Assembly (NCBI GenBank): GCA_963667535.2
Contig: CAXXDU010000002.1
Coordinates: forward strand, 1,426,001 to 1,490,000
Source of the DNA: UBA5614 sp963667535
GTDB taxonomy: Bacteria > Cloacimonadota > Cloacimonadia > Cloacimonadales > Cloacimonadaceae
Length of the DNA: 64,000 bases
Reading direction: 5' to 3'
Shown piece by piece: positions 35,301 to 43,839 of this stretch; position 1 is the first letter of the stretch, and every line of letters starts with the position of its first letter. The notes below the pieces were generated by a model. The model was given only the letters and a program-made list of their open reading frames with translations, made no database searches and was not told the DNA's origin. Made by a program: the position numbers and the translations under genes.

Positions 35301-37340
35301 CACTAAGAAATCCTTGATTGAATCTGCAGATTTGATTCCTGAATTGAATTCATCATAAATATCCTGAACATCAACTATTTCAACCTGATATCCCTGAGTT
35401 TCCCATACCTGCTTATACAGTAATGTGCCCTCATTATTCAGGAATTCTCTATTTGTTAAGATGATACAATCAGCTGCATTTTCTGATGTGTGCCAGTATG
35501 ATGGAATGTTTACTCTGAAATCCTTTGGGATTTTTTTACCTTGTTCTGTAACAGCATAATATCTTACGTCGTTTGAAATGACACTATCCTGAAATGTCAC
35601 ACTCCAGGGTTGTCCACCACCTAATCCAAATGGTTCAATTTGCAGATTATTAAAAACGCTGGAACCTACTTTATATAGTGAAATATCATTTGAAGTAAAT
35701 CCTTCAACTTTAAACTGATACAATCCGGAGGAGCGGTTTGAGGGTTTTGAGAATTTGATAAAGTCTTCGCTGGTCTTATACTCACGCCAATAAGTCAGTT
35801 CAATGTAATCCAACAGGATTTGTTCAGTATTGCCCATGGCAGTTTCGCCATTCATGCTTATATAGCAGTAATTTGTACCATTTTGCAGAAAAGAGTTGGG
35901 GAGAGGAGTCGAATTCTGGAATATTTGTTCCGACTGATCCCGCCATGATTTTGTGTTTATCAGTGCTTGATTCAGACGAATAGTTGCCTTATGGTCAAAT
36001 TGTCCCAAAGGTAAACCCTCCAGGTAAGTCAATCCAAACAGAGATACTTTTGCAGAAAATGTACGAATAGTAGTATCTTTAGGATATTGTAGTTCAAACG
36101 GTACTATATCAAGGTTAGGTGCTGTGATTTTGCGCCAAAACCATGTATCTTCACGGTAATAATTCTGATTTGATGACCAGCTTCTGCCCAGTTTATCAGG
36201 TATCAGCTGTTGTTCTAAGTGTATACTGTGTTCATATGCATCCGGAACAATATATAAAGAGGAATTGGAGATAGTCAAACCTCCATTTTCGACGGCCAGC
36301 CTTGCTCCAAGTTGATTTATAACTGTCAGGGTATAGACATTCTCTGCTGTATAGTCATCCTGATATTGTATGTCACCATAGTGTCTGTCACCATAAAACT
36401 CGAAATAGTCTGTTTCATCAAACGAACCATCTTCCTCTCCACTAAAGTGGATTGCTACAGGTCCGAATTCATCGCTTAACTGCAAATAACGTGGGTCAAC
36501 AGAGTTTACTGCCCAGGAGTATTCAATTCCCAGAGAGTCAGCCATTATACTCATTTTCTCAATAAGATATTGATATGTTATCTTGTAAATTCCTTCCTTG
36601 TCAACAATAAGTCTTAACTCACTAACCTGATTTGTTGTTGCTCTGGGTTTGGGAATAAATTGGCTATTCTCTTTTGGTTTGCGCCATTCCTGAGAAGTCC
36701 TGTTATTCAGGAAAAAAGTATTCCCGGATTTGTCGATGAAGTTTGTTGATGATTGCCAGTTTCTGGTTGGTACTTTATTACCGGTAATATGAATGACAAA
36801 CTCAATCTCTGTGGTAACTAACAATTCTCTGTTTTGAGCCCTGTATTGAAACGGATACAGTTGTACAGGAATCATATTACGGTTACCAATAAAAGCAGGA
36901 GTGCCTTTCTTGACCAGTAGGGAAGGGTATAATGAATTGCTTCTGTAAGCGCTTAAATCCTGGTAAAAAGTATAGTCTACATCCATTCCGCTGACGTCAA
37001 TCTTTTCGGAGGGGTAGAGCTTCACGTCCGGAACTATAGAATTCCTTTGCGATAATACCTCAATGGATACATCACCATCCACGGGTATTCCCACAGCTTC
37101 TGAAAACGATTTAAGCAAGGGAAAGCCCTCTTGTGAGAAAGTTCCGCCCTCGTCACATATGATATTTTGCCATGTTTGGTTGTTTTGTCTGACAGATTCC
37201 AGCTTCCAGGTTGGTAGTGTGAATTTCACTCGGACGTTATCAGAAGTTTCTTCCAAAACCTGAAATGGAGAAGCTAACAACAGTCCTGTCATTAGCATTA
37301 AGCAGGTAACTGCAAGGCTCAGTTTCAGTTGATTTGACAT
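32337..37340 (-). CDS. porU: Type IX secretion system sortase PorU (C25 peptidase)
   Basis: 1667 residues from the ATG at 37340 (TGAGGT site; an ATG 12 bases upstream contains that site). Signal peptide, an N-terminal propeptide-like region with GIPVDGDVSIEVL, then the gingipain-fold C25 domain (about 640-1000) with catalytic His in FMGHGG (about 851) and Cys in SLACYCSAF (about 886). Ig-like/CARDB-like domains follow. The C-terminus has the PorU-type end: NYPNPVTG, KIKIFTVSGRLVKTF and ANGVYFYKIIAKKG. PorU removes the C-terminal signal of secreted substrates and attaches them to the surface. The adjacent porV and the tails at 10.2-10.5 and 44.9-45.2 kb fit this. Confidence 0.85.
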   Translation of the reverse strand: MSNQLKLSLAVTCLMLMTGLLLASPFQVLEETSDNVRVKFTLPTWKLESVRQNNQTWQNIICDEGGTFSQEGFPLLKSFSEAVGIPVDGDVSIEVLSQRNSIVPDVKLYPSEKIDVSGMDVDYTFYQDLSAYRSNSLYPSLLVKKGTPAFIGNRNMIPVQLYPFQYRAQNRELLVTTEIEFVIHITGNKVPTRNWQSSTNFIDKSGNTFFLNNRTSQEWRKPKENSQFIPKPRATTNQVSELRLIVDKEGIYKITYQYLIEKMSIMADSLGIEYSWAVNSVDPRYLQLSDEFGPVAIHFSGEEDGSFDETDYFEFYGDRHYGDIQYQDDYTAENVYTLTVINQLGARLAVENGGLTISNSSLYIVPDAYEHSIHLEQQLIPDKLGRSWSSNQNYYREDTWFWRKITAPNLDIVPFELQYPKDTTIRTFSAKVSLFGLTYLEGLPLGQFDHKATIRLNQALINTKSWRDQSEQIFQNSTPLPNSFLQNGTNYCYISMNGETAMGNTEQILLDYIELTYWREYKTSEDFIKFSKPSNRSSGLYQFKVEGFTSNDISLYKVGSSVFNNLQIEPFGLGGGQPWSVTFQDSVISNDVRYYAVTEQGKKIPKDFRVNIPSYWHTSENAADCIILTNREFLNNEGTLLYKQVWETQGYQVEIVDVQDIYDEFNSGIKSADSIKDFLVFAYNNWQEPQLKSVVILGDGTDDERDNSALKKYNIVPVKKLWTYKHGATSCDNWYGCVVGTDPISDISVTRINVWKPEQIIQVAQKSEHYNSQPNFNNLWHGHVVLASGGKAGDGNDVFSRQSESVRAFGIPESYRTSRVYTTTQTVSPDFHGVTATLKNVVNEGTIFLQFMGHGGGRVWSDYNLFVISDIASLNNQNYPIVSSLACYCSAFDTGGAASISEALVLQPGKGAIATIGFSGLGYLYDDLNYAFALTEGLFGQNFESLGDALNFTKAKFYVTTSSPSAQLALTQGCAVLGDANIKVIKPSTNISVSSNKEIYTVGDTLKVSATFPQNVIAARTFVMKTTEISVNTPYDLPVISGAYQYSFNMPGNLLESYQRKVYVAGFSDQGEYCGAKDVSFGKGLVSHTNTIPEQPTWSDSVKFAAKVFGIVNIRSLVCRIRTDSTTTHPIWLEFPMSVSPTDSTIYYTDSWLPPQTIGKMVDFKYRATDSNSAIIESIVHTFSTAGPELIISDMQFIAQNQNLGVKVQVKNIGNSQSPSTNIKLFASLSGQPSILLENIALAPLAVNEQRSITIIIDTLLTSNVILQAKVNIPRIFPEWSILDNNNTVSLTVPMNYHALTPSGGSISSLDSNLICEIPANLVTPNQSSLFYINDLASVSALDEPDVYPIVLKSGIPSIPYEIKTLDSRIVDTTGVFIGGKKLKLTFNYSSSDQETLDNEDENSYKIFRWEPAFRKWVIQGGNISTIAHKVVFEVNKQGIYTLLRTLDRTRPSIDINVQDQEFTVGGYISGKGTISLILSDANGIDVFDNSIKLFLDGTEVSENQWVKTINQDDINRIPIKYPLNLPKGYYTLVVDCKDVNGNFNTRDIQFIVNDAFDVVNIANYPNPVTGNTVDPKNSGRTRFTYVITDDADEVKIKIFTVSGRLVKTFNNLPYGVGYHEFPRTVYAWDCTDDQGFLLANGVYFYKIIAKKGNKIVEKTQKLAIAK

Positions 37341-37371
37341 GTATAACCTCATTTGTATAGATGCGTTATTA

Positions 37372-38622
37372 TTAAATCCTATTTTCTCTTAAACCGATAT
37401 CGCTTCGAAAATGCATACCTTCAAAAAATACTTTATTCAGGTCATGATAAACACGGGTTCTGGCGTCTGCTTTGGATAATCCAACAGAAGTAACCGCTAT
37501 TATACGTCCACCGTTAGTAACCAATTCATTGTCCTGTACTTTGACAGCACCATAGAATGCATGAGAATCCATGTGATCTGAAAAGCTGATAGGTATGTTA
37601 ATTGCACAACTGCCAGGATATTCTTTGCTGACGGCATAAACGCAGACAGCAGTTTTATTTGTCCATTTTAATTCAAGAATACTTACCGTTTTATCAAGGA
37701 TTGATTTACAGATATCTACCAGGTCTGTTTCCAGAAGAGGAAGAATTGTTTGAGCTTCCGGGTCTCCCAATCTGCAGTTGAATTCAATCACTTTGGGACC
37801 GTCACGGGTTATCATTAACCCAATATATAATATCCCCTGATATGTGCTATTTTCTTCCTTAAGTGCTTTGAGAATCGGATTGATTATCTGCTGCTCAATT
37901 TCCAATCTGTAAAGCTCTGCTTCGGGGACTGGTGAATAAGCTCCCATACCGCCGGTATTAGGTCCCTGATCACCGTCATTAAGCTGTTTATGGTCTTGAG
38001 AAAATAGAGTTGTTACAAAATTATCTCCATCTGTAAAAGCAAACAAAGATACTTCCCAACCGTATAAATATTCTTCGATAATAATCTTGTTTCCTGCATC
38101 TCCTAATGATTTTTCCTGCATAATCTTGTTTAAGACCTGGATGGCAATTTCCTTTGTGAATGCTATAAAAACACCCTTGCCTGAAGCTAGCCCATCCGCT
38201 TTTATGACTAAAGGAAAGCTCCACTTTTCTAATGAAGCCAGTGCACTATTGATATCTTCATACATTTCGTATTTTGAAGTTGGTATATTGTACTTTAACA
38301 TGATATCTTTGGCAAAACCCTTACTACTCTCAATTCTGGCAGCAGCTTTTGATGGTCCGATAACCTGAATTCGCTGGCTGCGTAAATGGTCAGCCAATCC
38401 ATCAGCTAAAGGTTGTTCCGGTCCCACGAAGACCATATCAATTCCCTCTATAATACAGTAATCCTCGATATCTTCAAAGCTATCAAGTTCAACAGTCTCA
38501 AATTCTCTGGCTATTCCTGCATTCCCGGGGGATACTATGACATGCGGCTTATATGTGCTACGGTGAAAAGACTCAGCTATAGCGTGCTCTCTGGCACCGC
38601 TACCGATTATCAATATCTTCAT
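37372..38622 (-). CDS. purD: Phosphoribosylamine-glycine ligase PurD
   Basis: Second step of de novo purine synthesis. 416 residues from the ATG at 38622 (KILIIGSGAREHAIAESF, GGGAG site); the longer frame to 38679 lies inside cinA. ATP-grasp features: PSKAAARIESSKGFAKDIM, FPLVIKADGLASGKGVFIAF, the NTGGMGAYSPVPEAEL loop and EFNCRLGDPEAQ with the metal ligands. The start overlaps the cinA stop (ATGA). Confidence 0.97.
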   Translation of the reverse strand: MKILIIGSGAREHAIAESFHRSTYKPHVIVSPGNAGIAREFETVELDSFEDIEDYCIIEGIDMVFVGPEQPLADGLADHLRSQRIQVIGPSKAAARIESSKGFAKDIMLKYNIPTSKYEMYEDINSALASLEKWSFPLVIKADGLASGKGVFIAFTKEIAIQVLNKIMQEKSLGDAGNKIIIEEYLYGWEVSLFAFTDGDNFVTTLFSQDHKQLNDGDQGPNTGGMGAYSPVPEAELYRLEIEQQIINPILKALKEENSTYQGILYIGLMITRDGPKVIEFNCRLGDPEAQTILPLLETDLVDICKSILDKTVSILELKWTNKTAVCVYAVSKEYPGSCAINIPISFSDHMDSHAFYGAVKVQDNELVTNGGRIIAVTSVGLSKADARTRVYHDLNKVFFEGMHFRSDIGLRENRI

Positions 38623-39845
38623 CCTCTGCTCCCAAGGTAGTCTAATAATAACAGTAAAACATATTCTGCGGCTTTCCAACGGATAGATTTTCTGTCTCCA
38701 TTGAATACAATCATTTTTGTGCTGACTCTTGTTCCATCATATATTCCAAAACAAACCAATCCTATAGGTTTATCTATAGTACCACCACCAGGTCCTGCTA
38801 TACCTGTGATAGAGATACCAAGATCTGATTTAGTAACTGCTTTGATACCAACTGCCATTTCTGCTGCTGTTTCTATACTAACTGCTCCGAATTTATCCAG
38901 AGTATCAGGTTTGACATCTAATTGATTTATCTTCATCTCATTGCTATAAGTAACAATTCCACCTACAAAGTACTCGCTGGAGTTGGGCACACCGGTCAGT
39001 AATTCCTGCACCAATCCACCTGTGCAGGATTCTGCTACAGATAATGTTAAACCTTTGCCTATCATCATCCCTTGCACACTGGTTTGTGGTTTGTCATCAC
39101 CCATGCCCCAAATCCAGGGCTGAGCTTTTTGATGTATTTCCTCTTCCAGTTTGTCTATTAGCTTCCAATCTTTACCATATATCCTCAAATCAACTCTTCC
39201 GGTTTGAGGCAGCCAGGCTAACTGCACTCCATCTGGAATTTTAAGGTCGATGAGCTTCTCTGCCAAAGCTGATTCACTGATGTTCCAGGTATGGATATTA
39301 ACGATTTCCAGTGGTTCACAAGGGTAATCTTTTGATAGAATAGCGCTGATATGGTCAGCAAATATTGTCTTCATTTCCAGAGGCACACCCGGCAAAGCAA
39401 AAAAAGATTTACCATGCTCCATGTAATAAAGACCGGGAGCGGTGCCTTTGCTATTTGACAAAGCTGTAAAACCTTCAGGCACCATTGCCTGAGAACGGTT
39501 TATCTCCGGTATTTTGATATTTCTGCGGGCAAAGATATCATGCACATTCTTCCAGACTTCTTCTCTGAATTCGAGCTGTTTATGAAAGAAATCAGCGATT
39601 ACTGCTTTGGTTATGTCATCGTCAGTTGGACCAAGCCCACCTGTTACAATTACAACATCATGTAACTGCCATTCGGCTTGAAGAGTCGCTTTGATATCTT
39701 CAGGATTATCCTGTATTGTAACTGAACGAGATATTGGTAAACCCAATTCTGCTAGATGAACACCTAACCAACTCAGGTTGATATTGATAGTCCTGCCTAA
39801 AAGCAGTTCATTGCCAATATTGATAATGCAAACTTTTACGCTCAT
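38619..39845 (-). CDS. cinA: CinA-family protein (MoCF-like domain plus nicotinamide-nucleotide amidase domain)
   Basis: 408 residues from the ATG at 39845 (AAGAGAG site; a longer frame enters proS). The N-terminal MoCF-biosynthesis fold: CIINIGNELLLGRTININLSWL in pieces, VVIVTGGLGPTDDDITK. The C-terminal PncC-type amidase domain begins near 255: SVAESCTGGLVQELLTGVPNSS, GIVTYSNEMK, GISITGIAGPGGG, which deamidates NMN in pyridine-nucleotide recycling; the first domain in full-length CinA has ADP-ribose pyrophosphatase activity in studied members. Lies between proS and purD, all closely spaced. Confidence 0.93.
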   Translation of the reverse strand: MSVKVCIINIGNELLLGRTININLSWLGVHLAELGLPISRSVTIQDNPEDIKATLQAEWQLHDVVIVTGGLGPTDDDITKAVIADFFHKQLEFREEVWKNVHDIFARRNIKIPEINRSQAMVPEGFTALSNSKGTAPGLYYMEHGKSFFALPGVPLEMKTIFADHISAILSKDYPCEPLEIVNIHTWNISESALAEKLIDLKIPDGVQLAWLPQTGRVDLRIYGKDWKLIDKLEEEIHQKAQPWIWGMGDDKPQTSVQGMMIGKGLTLSVAESCTGGLVQELLTGVPNSSEYFVGGIVTYSNEMKINQLDVKPDTLDKFGAVSIETAAEMAVGIKAVTKSDLGISITGIAGPGGGTIDKPIGLVCFGIYDGTRVSTKMIVFNGDRKSIRWKAAEYVLLLLLDYLGSRG

Positions 39846-39852
39846 AACTCTC

Positions 39853-41376
39853 TTAATAGGACTTGGCAAAGATTACTCTACGCCTGGAAGGTTTACCACA
39901 GCAGATGCATTTGCCTGCTTCTTCAACTGCATCATTGGGAATGCATCTGATTGTTACTTTCAAATCTTCTTTGATTTTATCTTCGCATTCAGTGCTCTCA
40001 CACCAATGTGAATGGGCAAAACCGCCATGTACTTCAGGCTGTTCTGCATTCTTAGGTGTAAAGAACTTATAAAATTCTTCCTTATCATCTATATTAATTG
40101 TATATGTCTTGCGCATTTCAAGAGCTTTATTATAGATATTGTCCTGAATATCATCCAGTATTTCCGGTAAGGAACCGATAATCTGTTCAAAGTTCAGAGT
40201 CTGTTTATCTTTGGCATCTTTGTCTCTGCGTCCCATAAAGACACTTCTGTTTTGCAAGTCACGCGGACCAATTTCCATTCTGATAGGAATGCCTTTCTTT
40301 ATCCAATACCAGCCACGTTCACTGGAGGTCATATCACGGTCGTCAATTTCCAAACGGATGGGGATTCCATCATATTGAACAGTTTTAAGTGCATGTTGAA
40401 TTTCTGATACGAATGACATAATAGCTTCGCGTTCTTCTTCAGTTTTATAGATGGGTATAATCACAGCATGTGAAGGTGCAATCTTGGGAGGCAATACCAG
40501 TCCGTTATCATCACTGTGGCTCATAATCAGAGCGCCTATCAGACGTGTACTTACACCCCAGCTTGTCGTCCAGGCATATTGTACCTCACCGTTACGGTTC
40601 TGGAATTTGATATTACTGCTCTTGGCAAAGTTCTGTCCCAAAAAGTGTGAAGTTCCGCTCTGCAGAGCTTTTCTATCCTGCATCATTGCTTCTATTGTAA
40701 AGGTTGACACTGCGCCGGGGAATCTTTCACCTTCAGTCTTTTCACCCTTAATTACCGGGAATGCCAGATACTTCTCAGCAAAGGTGCCATATACATCCAG
40801 CATCTTGCGGGTTTCCACCATCGCATCTTCATAGCTTTCATGTACTGTATGCCCTTCCTGCCATAAGAACTCAGCAGTTCTCAGGAAAAGGCGGGTTCTG
40901 AGTTCCCAGCGCACAATATTAGCCCACTGATTTATAAGAAGAGGTAGGTCTCTATACGAATTTACCCAGCGGGAAAAGGATTCTCCAATAATGGTTTCAG
41001 ATGTAGGTCTTACTATATAGGGTTCTGTCAGCTCTCCGGCAACTTTAAGACCACCTTTGCCGTCGTCTTCCAGACGGGAGTGAGTGACAATTGCACATTC
41101 TTTGGCAAAGCCTTCCACATGGGCAGCTTCTTTTTCAAAATAACTCTTGGGAATAAAGATAGGGAAGTAGGCATTCTTATGCCCTGTTTCACGGAACATT
41201 CCATCCAGAATCCTCTGGATATTTTCCCAGATTGCATAGCCCCAGGGCTTGATAACCATACAGCCACGCACATCACTATTCTCTGCCAAATCGGCAGCTT
41301 TAATTACCTGTTGATACCATTCCGCATAGTTCTCTTCACGAGTCGGTTCAATCGCTGTTCTAACTTGTTTACTCAT
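39853..41376 (-). CDS. proS: Prolyl-tRNA synthetase, archaeal/eukaryotic type
   Basis: 507 residues from the ATG at 41376 (GGAG 6 bases upstream). Class II synthetase of the short form without the bacterial editing insertion: EENYAEWYQQVIKAADLAE start, DVRGCMVIKPWGYAIWENIQ, motif 2 region NIVRWELRTRLFLRTAEFLWQEGHT, then the anticodon-binding domain and the C-terminal zinc-binding-like tail (SHWCESTEC, GKCICCGK, and a final Tyr). This type is found in several bacterial phyla through ancient transfer. First gene of the proS-cinA-purD unit. Confidence 0.96.
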   Translation of the reverse strand: MSKQVRTAIEPTREENYAEWYQQVIKAADLAENSDVRGCMVIKPWGYAIWENIQRILDGMFRETGHKNAYFPIFIPKSYFEKEAAHVEGFAKECAIVTHSRLEDDGKGGLKVAGELTEPYIVRPTSETIIGESFSRWVNSYRDLPLLINQWANIVRWELRTRLFLRTAEFLWQEGHTVHESYEDAMVETRKMLDVYGTFAEKYLAFPVIKGEKTEGERFPGAVSTFTIEAMMQDRKALQSGTSHFLGQNFAKSSNIKFQNRNGEVQYAWTTSWGVSTRLIGALIMSHSDDNGLVLPPKIAPSHAVIIPIYKTEEEREAIMSFVSEIQHALKTVQYDGIPIRLEIDDRDMTSSERGWYWIKKGIPIRMEIGPRDLQNRSVFMGRRDKDAKDKQTLNFEQIIGSLPEILDDIQDNIYNKALEMRKTYTINIDDKEEFYKFFTPKNAEQPEVHGGFAHSHWCESTECEDKIKEDLKVTIRCIPNDAVEEAGKCICCGKPSRRRVIFAKSY

Positions 41377-41629
41377 GTACATCTCCATAAACATCAATAC
41401 AATTCAAATATAATAGATAAAGCTATTCTGTCAATCTTTCCAAAAGGGATTAAGGGGTAAAGATAAAAATTGAATAATTATGTTTTATACTAACTCAAAC
41501 AGTTTTTTTAAATCCGATTAAGCTGTCAAGAATTTTGTCTGAGCAATATCTGCACAGAGAGACAAAGGGTATTGGAATAAATGGATTGGAGTAATTCTGG
41601 TAAATGGTTTAACAACTTGAACTGGGTAT

Positions 41630-41863
41630 CGGTTGTTTATCCCTCTCTTGTTATCTCTGTATTTAGTGTTTGACGCAGGGAGTCATCAGGGAGTCTGCGG
41701 GGAGTTTGCAGAGACTCGAGTCCCCGATGACTTCCCATAGATTCCCTTTAGAATCTTTGTAAAATCCTCTTGTCAGTTAAGAAATAAACAGGAGGTTAAG
41801 AAGGGATAAAAGAATAGTAATTAGCTTTGAGATATCAGTAGTACAGAAGAAGTATGTAGTTCT
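41630..41863 (-). repeat. Long dispersed structured repeat, copy 2
   Basis: Reverse-complement copy of 15109-15424, without the 12-bp array; in its place is a short unrelated stretch. The best-conserved core is 41666-41781. The internal stem (GAAGTCATCGGGGACT with AGACTCCCTGATGACTCC) is kept. Confidence 0.85.
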
Positions 41864-41900
41864 TCGCAGGAATGACACTACGACAGGCTCAGGATGACGG

Positions 41901-41920
41901 ATTCCTGACTACTCGGGAAT
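41901..41920. repeat. Short dispersed palindromic repeat, fourth copy
   Basis: ATTCCT-N8-GGGAAT with a different centre (GACTACTC), followed by GACACTACGG. A half-copy (CGCAGGAATGACACTACG) lies just upstream at about 41865-41882. Confidence 0.65.
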
Positions 41921-42205
41921 GACACTACGGTGATAAAGTTAATAAGTAATCTCATACTTCTCTTTCCCTTCCCTTTAGAAATATGAGTTCAACGATGGAA
42001 CCTGTTGAGAATCTGTTGGGAACCTCCTGGGCTAAGCCCAAGAGGAACCCAAGAAGTTCTTATCAGGAATAGTTGTTTATCCCATATTTGGAAAGAGGAG
42101 GCATTAAATGAGAATTGAGAACTTAGGAAATTGAGCATTGAAAAGTACTCCTGCGATTCTGCATTTGGACAACCGGGGTCGGTTATTCTACAAATGAGCA
42201 AAGGT

Positions 42206-42437
42206 CGTAGGGACATGCCTTGTGCTTGTCCGAAACAAATAATCACTACATCATTTGACATCAATATAACATCAGCTGTTGCGGACAAGCACAAGGCATG
42301 TCCCTACGGCTATCACATAACCTACCGATTAGCAAAACAACTTTTCGGACAAGCACAAGGCATGTCCCTACGGCTATCACATAACCTACCGATTAGCAAA
42401 ACAACTTTTCGGACAAGCACAAGGCATGTCCCTACGG
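42206..42437. repeat. Hairpin plus 64-bp tandem repeat cluster
   Basis: A 27-bp unit beginning CGTAGGGACATGCC at 42206-42232 is the exact reverse complement of the sequence at 42282-42308, giving a long hairpin. The direct-orientation unit then recurs at 64-bp spacing (42282, 42346, 42410). The last copy ends inside the 3' end of the next gene and supplies its stop codon. Confidence 0.95.
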
Positions 42438-43571
42438 TAATACCAGCCGTGCTCTGATATAATAAAACATGTTCAGTTCATCAGGACCGATACCTGTTAA
42501 GCGGTATGTAGTTAAAGCAGTATAGCCGAGGTATTCAAAATCTGCAAAAACGCCATAAGGATAATCATTACGGTAAACGAAGTAGTAGGGGGGGGCAATA
42601 TTGAAGCCATCTGTATCATGAGTAACAGGATCCCAGGACAGGATAAGGTCAATGCCATCAACAGTCAGGCTTACGTTTTCCGGTGGAAGCGGGGTTGGTT
42701 CATAACTGATAAAGCTCCAGACGGGGCAATTTACGGCATCTCCTGCTTCATTATAGGGAACTACCTGCCAATAATACTGAGTGTTTTTGTCAAAATCAAA
42801 TGGTGGGTTGTAATCTGCATCAGGTTCAGTGGAAACCAATTCCAGCGGGGGATTCTGAGTGGAGAGATATACTTTGTAACCATCAGCGCTGTCAGCCGGT
42901 GACCAGTATAAAGTGGTGTTAATGGGTACATCCAGTTGTGTATCAGCAGGGAAGGGATTGGTCGCAGGTAAAGGCGGAACCTGGATTTCCGGTGTAAAGG
43001 TAAGCCTGATATTGGGTCTTTGCGCAGTACCGTTCAGAGCTGTAGGAAGAGAACCCTGCTGCGCAGTGCATCTGGTTCTGTAATATGGGCTGGTCGTGGT
43101 ATTACGGTAATAAGGTGCCTCAACTGTGTACGGCTGATAATCCCTAACAATCAGAATATCCAGATTCTGCGCATTTTCATAGACAAACGGAGTAGTCAGT
43201 TCGATTTCCTGATAACCTGAGGCAGAATTGGGAAAGCTTCCGCTCCAGACCAATGTAAAACCGGTTGTGCTCCAAACTGTTGTTGAGAATGAATTTGACC
43301 AGGTGTGCTTCATATAGACGGTGACATTGTGAATGGAGACAGAAGAGGAACCGCCGAGCTTATCAAAAGCTATATGGGTAATCCTGCCAGCCTGATTGAT
43401 TTCGGATTGTCTGTAAATCATTTCACTCACAGCATAGTCATAGTAACGGTTAAGCGGGTGATAGTTAACGCCTGCTGAGGTTGGTGATCCGATGACAACC
43501 TGTTGAGCAAGCAAGAATGAACACGCGAATAGTATAATCAATACACATACAAATATAAAAGCTTTTCTCAT
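42432..43571 (-). CDS. Secreted fibronectin-type protein, 3' end within a repeat
   Basis: 379 residues with a signal peptide (FIFVCVLIILFACSFLLAQ). An N-terminal beta domain (about 25-195) resembles choice-of-anchor-type modules in FCB surface proteins. Two fibronectin-like domains follow: ATNPFPADTQLDVPINTTLYWSP in pieces and PPENVSLTVDGIDLILSWDPV. It ends abruptly (YYIRARLVLP) where the TAG lies in the repeat unit at 42432, and has no type IX tail, so it may be truncated. G8 tract at 42588-42595 encodes Ala-Pro-Pro. The start has a GGGAG site. Confidence 0.75.
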   Translation of the reverse strand: MRKAFIFVCVLIILFACSFLLAQQVVIGSPTSAGVNYHPLNRYYDYAVSEMIYRQSEINQAGRITHIAFDKLGGSSSVSIHNVTVYMKHTWSNSFSTTVWSTTGFTLVWSGSFPNSASGYQEIELTTPFVYENAQNLDILIVRDYQPYTVEAPYYRNTTTSPYYRTRCTAQQGSLPTALNGTAQRPNIRLTFTPEIQVPPLPATNPFPADTQLDVPINTTLYWSPADSADGYKVYLSTQNPPLELVSTEPDADYNPPFDFDKNTQYYWQVVPYNEAGDAVNCPVWSFISYEPTPLPPENVSLTVDGIDLILSWDPVTHDTDGFNIAPPYYFVYRNDYPYGVFADFEYLGYTALTTYRLTGIGPDELNMFYYIRARLVLP

Positions 43572-43616
43572 AATGGCTCCCTGTATGTTTCAAATCAATT
43601 AATTGATACAATTGCA

Positions 43617-43645
43617 ATGTTATACACTGTACATTTTGCTGTCAA
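43617..43645 (-). promoter_or_regulatory. Sigma-70-type promoter for the 379-residue secreted protein
   Basis: On the minus strand TTGACA (43645-43640) is followed after 17 bases by TAACAT (43622-43617), about 45 bases upstream of the start codon. Confidence 0.6.
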
Positions 43646-43782
43646 GCAAAACCAATAAGCCGGCAGGATTATTCACTCACTCCATAGTTCGCTGCGTTTA
43701 CTATGCTAAAGATGATAGCAAGCTATAACAAAGATGGATTACTCGAGAGTATGATAAACAAGTATGAAGAATATAAATTTGC

Positions 43783-43811
43783 TTGACAAGAAATTATATT
43801 TAGGATAATTA
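43783..43811 (+). promoter_or_regulatory. Sigma-70-type promoter for the 452-residue secreted protein
   Basis: TTGACA at 43783-43788, 17-base spacer, TAATTA at 43806-43811. The start codon is at 43840. Confidence 0.55.
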
Positions 43812-43839
43812 ATGTAAAATACTAATAGTGGGGTCAATC

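Larger units (their letters stand above)
41377..42431. other. Gene-free repeat-rich region between proS and the exported-protein gene
   Basis: About 1 kb with no credible gene. It contains copy 2 of the long dispersed repeat, an ATTCCT-type palindrome, an imperfect 17-bp hairpin at 42016-42052 and a hairpin/tandem repeat cluster at 42206-42437. Two open frames here (about 100 codons, both strands) run through the repeats. Confidence 0.8.

Noticed and set aside
41989..42294. About 100-codon open frame on the minus strand, and a 108-codon one on the plus strand at 42131-42457
   Set aside because: Both run through hairpin and tandem repeats, lack ribosome-binding sites and resemble no protein family.
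42282..42437. 64-bp periodic repeat as a possible CRISPR or origin iteron array
   Set aside because: The whole 64-bp unit repeats, including the supposed spacer, with only about 2.4 copies and no replication or cas gene nearby.
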